From: Artemisia argyi
Taxonomy: Eukaryota; Streptophyta; Magnoliopsida; Asterales; Asteraceae
DNA length: 64,000 bases
NCBI GenBank assembly: GCA_030686995.1
Contig: CM060681.1
Coordinates: 160,164,333 to 160,228,332, forward strand
Direction: 5' to 3'
Part shown: one piece after another, positions 58,491-64,000 of the stretch
How the letters are laid out: every line of letters begins with the position of its first letter
How positions within the stretch are numbered: position 1 is the first letter of the stretch
Program-made: the position numbers and the translations under genes
The notes under the pieces: model-generated
Database searches by the model: none
Seen by the model: only the letters and a program-made list of their open reading frames with translations
What the model was told of the DNA's origin: nothing

Positions 58491-59879
58491 TGATGCATAG
58501 GGATTGCACCAGGCTTTACCTCTCGAGGGATCTCGAGAAGCTTACAACCCCCACCAGGCAGTGTACCTGATCGATGTAGTATAGTATATAATGACAAGTA
58601 CCGGGGGATTGATCATTCAGCTAGGAATAGTGTCGCTAGGATTAGAAAACCTAAAGACTAGGTCTAGAGATGAGGGATGATTCTTTTTGTATTTTTAGGT
58701 TTTAATAAATGCAATTAAAAATCTCGGTTTTTGAAGGAGTTGGGCGGAATTAGTTGCTAGTCAACTAATACAATTACTAAGATGCAATCAAAATAAAATA
58801 TTAAAAATGAAAATAAACCAAATTAAACTAGTGGTGTGAGCAATATATGGGAGAATTGTGTTTACTTAGGTTTCACTACTCCCTAGATATCTTTTACAGG
58901 TTAATTACTTGTTACAGTTGCGTGGATGACGGATTGTATTCCTTAATACCATTCATGGGGTGGCGTACTTACTTCCCCAATCCTATAAGCGCCTACTTCA
59001 CTCCTATGTCGAGCCGGCTAAGAAGCTCCTAACATGGGATCATTAGAATTTGCTCATGCCTTAAATACAACCAATAAAACCTAGTACACATCGGTTCATA
59101 TTTTCTAAGACGTTCAAGCATGTTACACAATGGAGATTTGCCTGTTTTCTTAAGCCTAACATTGAAATCATTCATCCATTACAACTATAAAGAAGCAATC
59201 AACATATAATTAACATCTAGGTTTCATTACATCTAAGCAAACACATGAAAGATCTAGCCTAGCATGTTGAAATCAAGACAAGCATAAGATATATTCAAAC
59301 AACACATAGACATATTGAATGAATTGAAAGAGGACTTATCTCAATTGAACATGAAAGGTTTCAAGGGGTGAAAACCCTTGAAAATACTGTAAAAAATGAC
59401 CTAAGGTTTATTAGGTTCGACCCTATTATTCTCCACACAAGTTCCTCCCTTATGAATGAAAAATAGAAAAGTATATATAGATTCTGTGAGGTGACGCCGT
59501 CAAATAATTTCTCAGACTGCCTAGATCTGGGTTTGACGCCGTCACGTGTATTCTTTATGCAGGTCGTCACCATATTAACTCTTGACGCCCTTCTCTTGAC
59601 GCCTTCAGGTTTTCACTGGGTCATCATGGATTTTACTCCTGACGCCGTCAGGATTTTCTTCTTGACGCTGTCAGGTACTGTTCTCAGCATGAAAAATCAA
59701 GTCTTTGCCATTTTCTTCACTTTTATGCTCCAAAAACGTCCAAAATGCTTCCTTTTCCAGAATTCACTCCCAAAGTACCTAAAATCACAAAAGGAACGAT
59801 TTAGGGCAATATTTGATCAAATAAATTCAATTTCGGGCTTAAATGACCCCCTAAAAACGGTTCGTTTTTCGCCTCATCA
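58491..59879 (-). repeat. LTR of element C
   Basis: Starts TGATGCATAGGG, ends GCCTCATCA. tRNA-like 15-mer at 58571-58585 with one mismatch. Fewer palindromes than B (59492-59675); TATATATAG near 59471. Confidence 0.87.
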
Positions 59880-60118
59880 TATACCGTTACACTTGAGATT
59901 TGCTTGTCCTCAAGCAAATACGCTTTTATTCTAGTCAAAATACAAGTTAAGGGTCATTTAACACTAATATAAAAGTAATTACAATAAATAATCGTTCCAC
60001 TAAAGACCAAAAACAAGCACGGAGGTCATACACTAGCACATCACAAATAGTGTTTAGATACTCACATCTCCCGGGTGTAATAAAGTATATATCACAATAT
60101 GGAAATGGAAAACATCTC
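58491..60118 (-). mobile_element. Element C: Athila-like copy inserted in B, 3' part only
   Basis: LTR 58491-59879 (1389 bp), then 239 bp of internal 3' region until element D. Likely target duplication GAGTA (58486-58490); partner outside the window. The insertion lies in the family's own 3' non-coding region. Confidence 0.87.
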
Positions 60119-61677
60119 TGATACGTGGGAATCACACCAAGCTTTACCTCTCAAGGGATCTTGTGAAGCTTACAACCCCCACCAGGCAGTGTACCTGATC
60201 GTTGTAGTATAGTATAGTGACAAGTACCGGGGGATTGATCGTTCAGCTAGGAATAGTGTCGTTAGGATTGAAATTAATCTAACTAGGTCTAAAGGTGAAG
60301 GATGATTCTTTTTTATGTTTTTATATTTTATGAAAAGCAAGTAAAAATCTCGGGTATTGGGAGAGTGGGCGGAATTAGTTGCTAATCAACTAACCCAAAT
60401 GCTACTAATTAAACTAATAAACAAGAAAATAAACTAAGGTTCTACAAGATAAGTGAAGCATGTCTACCTATGATATGTTACTCCTTGCTAGCTATCCAAT
60501 CCTACCTATTGAATTGTAACCTTGTTTTAATTGACGGGTTGTATTCCTTAATACCATTCATGGGGTGGCACACTTAATTCCCCAATCCTATGAGTGCCTA
60601 CTTCACTCCTATGTCGAGCCGGCTAAGAAGCTCCTAACATGGGATCATTAGAATTTACTCATGCATTAAATACAACCAATAAAACCTAGTGCACGCCAGT
60701 TCATGTTTCCTAAGACGTTCAAGCATGTTACCATTTGGAGATCTGCCAGTTTTCTTAAGCCTAACATCGAATTCATTCAATCAAAACAAGAATCAATAGG
60801 AAACAAGAATTATAAACTAAACCAACTAGATCTATTGAAGTTGTCACGCCTTAATTGATGGAGATAGACACACACATCAACAAGCCCCTCATTGATGGAG
60901 ATAGACACAACATCAACAAGAAATCAATGAGATCTAATCAATTATATACAAGTTTCACATAATCACAAGTAGACACAAGGTGAATTAGCAAATCATCATC
61001 AAAGAAGAGCAAACAACAATGATAATGGAAAACATAATTAAGATAGAATCATCAAACCAATACATGATGTTTATGGAGTGATTGAAACCCTCTAAGTTGT
61101 TGGAAAAACACCCACCTAAACCCAGGAATCGACCTTAGGGTTTAGGGCTTACAAAAAGTGAAGTTATGATGTTATATTTATAGGCATGTTTTCTGTCAGC
61201 CCTTCTTGACGGCGTCAGCCCGTTACTCTTGACGCCGTCACCACCATTTTTTCACCAAATTTTACATCTCTTCGTCCTCTTCGCGTGGGCTTTTGAATTA
61301 CCTCAATCCGAGTTCGTATGCAAAAGTTATGACCAAAACAATAACAGCTACTCCGCGCGCAAGTTTTGACAAGTTAACACGTGACGGCCTTGGGTGACGC
61401 CTTCACGTTCTCTCTGGACCGTCACCACTTTTACTCTTGACGCCGTCAAGATTTTCTTCTTGACGCCGTAATCCACTGTTCCCAGCAAGGAAAATTAAGC
61501 CTTTGGCGTTTTCTACACTTTTATGCTCCAAAAATGTCTGAATTGCTTCCTTTTCCAGATTTCACTCCCAAAGTACCTAAAATCACAAAAGGAACGATTT
61601 AGGGTAATATTTGATCAAATAAATTCAATTCCGGGCTTAAATGACCCCCTAAAAGTGGTTCATTTTTCGCCTCATCA
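60119..61677 (-). repeat. 3' LTR of element D
   Basis: Ends match the family, but about 60410-61180 is largely different from the other LTRs and holds its own TATA box (complement of TATTTATAGG near 61168). Palindromes CTTGACGGCGTCAG and CTTGACGCCGTCACC follow at 61206-61241 and again at 61437-61470. Confidence 0.9.
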
Positions 61678-62690
61678 TATACCCTTACACTTGAGATTTG
61701 CTTGTCCTCAAGCAAATGCGCTTTTATTCTACTCAAAATACAAGTTAGGGGTCATTTAACACTAATATAAAAGTAATTACAACAAATAATCGTTCCACTA
61801 AAGACCAAAGACATGCACGGAGGTCATACACTAGCACCTCACAAATAGTGATTAGATAATCACATCTCTCGGGTGTAATAAAGTACTCCCCTGATTCGCT
61901 CGGTATGGATAATAAGGTGGCCAGGTTAAATCTTCCTAGAAGAAAATGAACAATCAAAGCTTCCCTTCCAGAATATAAATCATCTTCTTGTCATACATAA
62001 CCTGTTACACCTGAGAAAACAATCACAAAAACCCAACGCATCAATCCGAACAAAGAAAACTCACAACTAGATGTAATTCCAGACTTAGGAATAAAAACAA
62101 AACAATTAAAGATATAATGCTTGTAGAATGAATGTTTGCAGATTTCCTGGAGTTTATAAAACTTAAGAATTAACAAAAACTTTAAGACTCCAGTATAAAC
62201 AAAACTAGCAAAATTTCCAGAATTTTACACATGACGCCGTCAAGAGTAAACTCATGACGCCGTCAGAAGTGGCCTGCAGAAATCTTTATGTTAAGTTTTC
62301 GGAAAATTTCTGGAAAAACTTACGTCCTACTTCCTGGAAAATCCTGCAAAACATCATTATGACTCGATACAAGCATTTGACTCTAACAAGTACTAATACA
62401 CATGTCCATTTAATATTGTTGTGGTTCATGCTCAATTTCGTTCTTATAAACAAATTTGGATCTCCCTTACACTTATCTTTTGCAAAATACCTTTATATGC
62501 AATTAAGACGAAGTTAAAAACAAAATAAAGCATTTTCACAATTTACTTTGAAACATGAGCCACAAACAATAAAAATAAAACATGCATACGGAAACAAATA
62601 AAATCAAACAAACAAACAAATAAAAACACACAAAACATGGGTTGCCTCCCTAGAAGCGCTTGTTTTTGTTCGAGTCACGAGCCTGACTCT
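61678..62690 (-). other. 3' non-coding region of element D
   Basis: Homologous to parts of 6521-8980 in A, with about 1.3-1.5 kb missing: after TAATAAAGTA at about 61881 it jumps to the ACTCCCCTGATTC segment found at 8181 in A. Internal palindrome pair at 62231-62262. No open frame. Confidence 0.7.
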
Positions 62691-62694
62691 ACCC

Positions 62695-63474
62695 TTATTT
62701 AACGGAAATAGGGGAGGTTTTCCCTACACTTAGGTTCAAGTGTGGGTGAAAGTAGCGATACACACCCTTAAGGTGTGAATATGCCACGTGAGGTGAAGGG
62801 GGTGAGTGAATGGCTTCCTTCATCCTAAAACTACCCGGATAATATTGGTTGATGGGTGGGTCGGTTCCTCTTTTGTCTCCTAGAAATATATCTAAGGATG
62901 GAAAGGTGTGTAAAGATTGAGGTTCCGGTTCATCAACACTAGGAAATTCCCTAGAACTAGGAGTAAGGTTATCACTACAAGTGTTCAAACCTATATCCTT
63001 AAGTGGTGCCTGGTCCAAGGGTTCTACCTCCATCGGAATTCCTAAAGTTTCTTCTACTTCTTCCGGGTAAGTCACGGGCAGTGTGTGTGCCTCAAATGAT
63101 GGTTGAGTATTTTGTGGGCTTATGTTATTTACCTCATCATTCCATGTGTTAATATCACCTATATCCTCAACATGTGTTTTATTATAATCTAGCCCTAACA
63201 TTCTCCCAAGTATCTCACGTGCTTCTCTAGGCATCTCAACTTGTATGTCTGAATCATAAGGATCATCTTCAATATTCTGACTGCTATATACAAATTGCCC
63301 AAAAGATTCATCATCTGTTTCTTGAGATTCATCATCATCGATCATAAAACCTAGGTCTTTTTTATCAATGTGATCATGCTCGGCTAAATCCTCCTCAATT
63401 GTTTTCTTAGGTAGTGATAATAGCAAACCTAGTGCTTCATCCAACTTATGATTTGTTGCAATGGCTCTCTCCAT
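62695..63474 (-). CDS. Unknown acidic ORF of element D
   Basis: The frame from ATG 63474 gives 259 residues, rich in Asp and Glu (DLGFMIDDDESQETDDES) and later in Pro and Ser, ending in a His/Tyr-containing segment (HVAYSHLKGVYRYFHPHLN). I recognise no domain, zinc knuckle or enzyme motif. The same frame stays open upstream to 63591, where a TGA stands (63594-63592), and beyond it reads a leucine-rich, helix-like stretch (FTLRLLRLQDRVERL). The real protein may therefore have been longer, about 340 residues. It occupies the place of gag in a short non-autonomous element, and its intactness suggests use by the element. Confidence 0.55.
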   Translation of the reverse strand: MERAIATNHKLDEALGLLLSLPKKTIEEDLAEHDHIDKKDLGFMIDDDESQETDDESFGQFVYSSQNIEDDPYDSDIQVEMPREAREILGRMLGLDYNKTHVEDIGDINTWNDEVNNISPQNTQPSFEAHTLPVTYPEEVEETLGIPMEVEPLDQAPLKDIGLNTCSDNLTPSSREFPSVDEPEPQSLHTFPSLDIFLGDKRGTDPPINQYYPGSFRMKEAIHSPPSPHVAYSHLKGVYRYFHPHLNLSVGKTSPISVK

Positions 63475-63813
63475 AATTCCTTGGCAAACTAGGTCGCATT
63501 TCCTATTAGCCTCACTAAAACTAGATCTTAAACATGGAAGTTGTTCATAAGAATCTATCCTAGGTGAAGGCTCATATGATTCATAGGTGTCTCAAAATGA
63601 GGTATTTTGAACTTTTTGGTGTGTTAGCCGCTCAACCCTATCTTGTAATCTTAGAAGTCTAAGTGTAAAGTCTATTTGAAGCAAATTATAAACAAAATCA
63701 CAAAGAAAAGATAGACTACGAGAAAGCTACAAAGTAAAAAAGAAAAAATCTCATTTGATAGGAATCTAATGAGTAGACCTAATAAAAATCAAATTCAACC
63801 TAAACAATAACTA

Positions 63814-63833
63814 TTCCCCGGGCTGCGGCGCCA
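63814..63833 (-). other. Primer-binding site of element D
   Basis: Plus strand TCCCCGGGCTGCGGCGCCA is the tRNA-Asp 3'-end-like sequence next to the 5' LTR, six bases inside it, as in A. Confidence 0.8.
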
Positions 63834-63839
63834 AAAACT

Positions 63840-64000
63840 TGATACGTGGGAATCGCACCAGGCTTTACCTCTCAAGGGATCTTGAGAAGCTTACAACCCC
63901 CACCAGGCAGTGTACCTGATCGTTGTAGTATAGTATAGTGACAAGTACCGGGGGATTGATCGTTCAGCTAGGAATAGTGTCGTTAGGATTGAAATTAATC
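63840..64000 (-). repeat. 5' LTR of element D, partial
   Basis: The first 161 bases match 60119-60279 with few differences and include the tRNA-Asp-like 15-mer at 63920-63934. It runs off the window. Confidence 0.9.

Larger units (their letters stand above)
60119..64000 (-). mobile_element. Element D: short non-autonomous Athila-like element, innermost of the nest
   Basis: 3' LTR 60119-61677 (1559 bp), internal region of only 2162 bp, primer site at 63833-63814, and the start of the 5' LTR from 63840 to the window end. The two LTRs share private features (AGGATTGAAATTAATC, CAAGGGATCTTG). The inside has no gag, protease or polymerase, only one unknown acidic ORF. Likely target duplication ATCTC (60114-60118). 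Confidence 0.9.

Overview
The window is nuclear DNA of a flowering plant, in which a few host-gene fragments lie among nested LTR retrotransposons. It is AT-rich, has GT-AG introns, a WUSCHEL-related homeobox gene, a plant GDSL esterase first exon and plant Copia and Gypsy elements. From memory of protein families, the Gypsy gag and the accessory ORF at 13.3-14.1 kb resemble proteins common in Asteraceae (daisy family) genomes, especially Anthemideae. That assignment is inference, not a search result.

Layout. 1-18481: element X, a decayed Sire-type Copia on the plus strand. Its 5' LTR starts before the window and its 3' LTR is 17051-18481. Its gag and pol are wrecked, but it carries two downstream accessory ORFs (ORFb, ORFc). 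Element A (5107-13304, minus strand, Athila-like, non-autonomous, TSD CTTAG, two 1414-bp LTRs) sits inside ORFb. 18482-35620: host DNA with a GDSL esterase first exon cut off by X, LINE tails, several MITEs, a perfect 3 x 228-bp tandem repeat, a probable CACTA relic carrying a hAT insertion, and a WOX3-like homeobox gene (27099-28542, minus). 33812-45456: exons of an unrecognised host gene (minus), split by element Y. Y (35621-44590, minus) is a young, intact Sire-type Copia with TSD AAAAG, two 1312-bp LTRs and a 1356-codon gag-pol. 46.6-47.3 kb: an intact but truncated HARBI1-like ORF. 47.6-50.0 kb: probably part of another LTR element. 50013-64000: a four-level nest of one Athila-like family, G (plus, gag-pol) containing B, which contains C, which contains D (all minus). 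The nest runs off the right edge.

How it works together. X, A and D lack a usable polymerase although their LTR pairs are still similar, so they were probably moved in trans by relatives like Y (for X) and G (for A and D). Each LTR family carries its own GC-rich palindrome array just upstream of the LTR TATA box, and in X and Y a second copy lies upstream of the accessory ORFs. The Athila-like LTRs also carry, in U5, a 15-nt match to the 5' half of tRNA-Asp. That is the tRNA whose 3' end fits their primer-binding site, so the element RNA would be complementary to both ends of its primer. These two cis-architectures, and the conserved accessory ORFs, are the most unusual content here.

Limits: all homology calls were made by reading translations and recalling families. 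No search, alignment program or expression data was used. Identity figures are counts of differences seen by eye.
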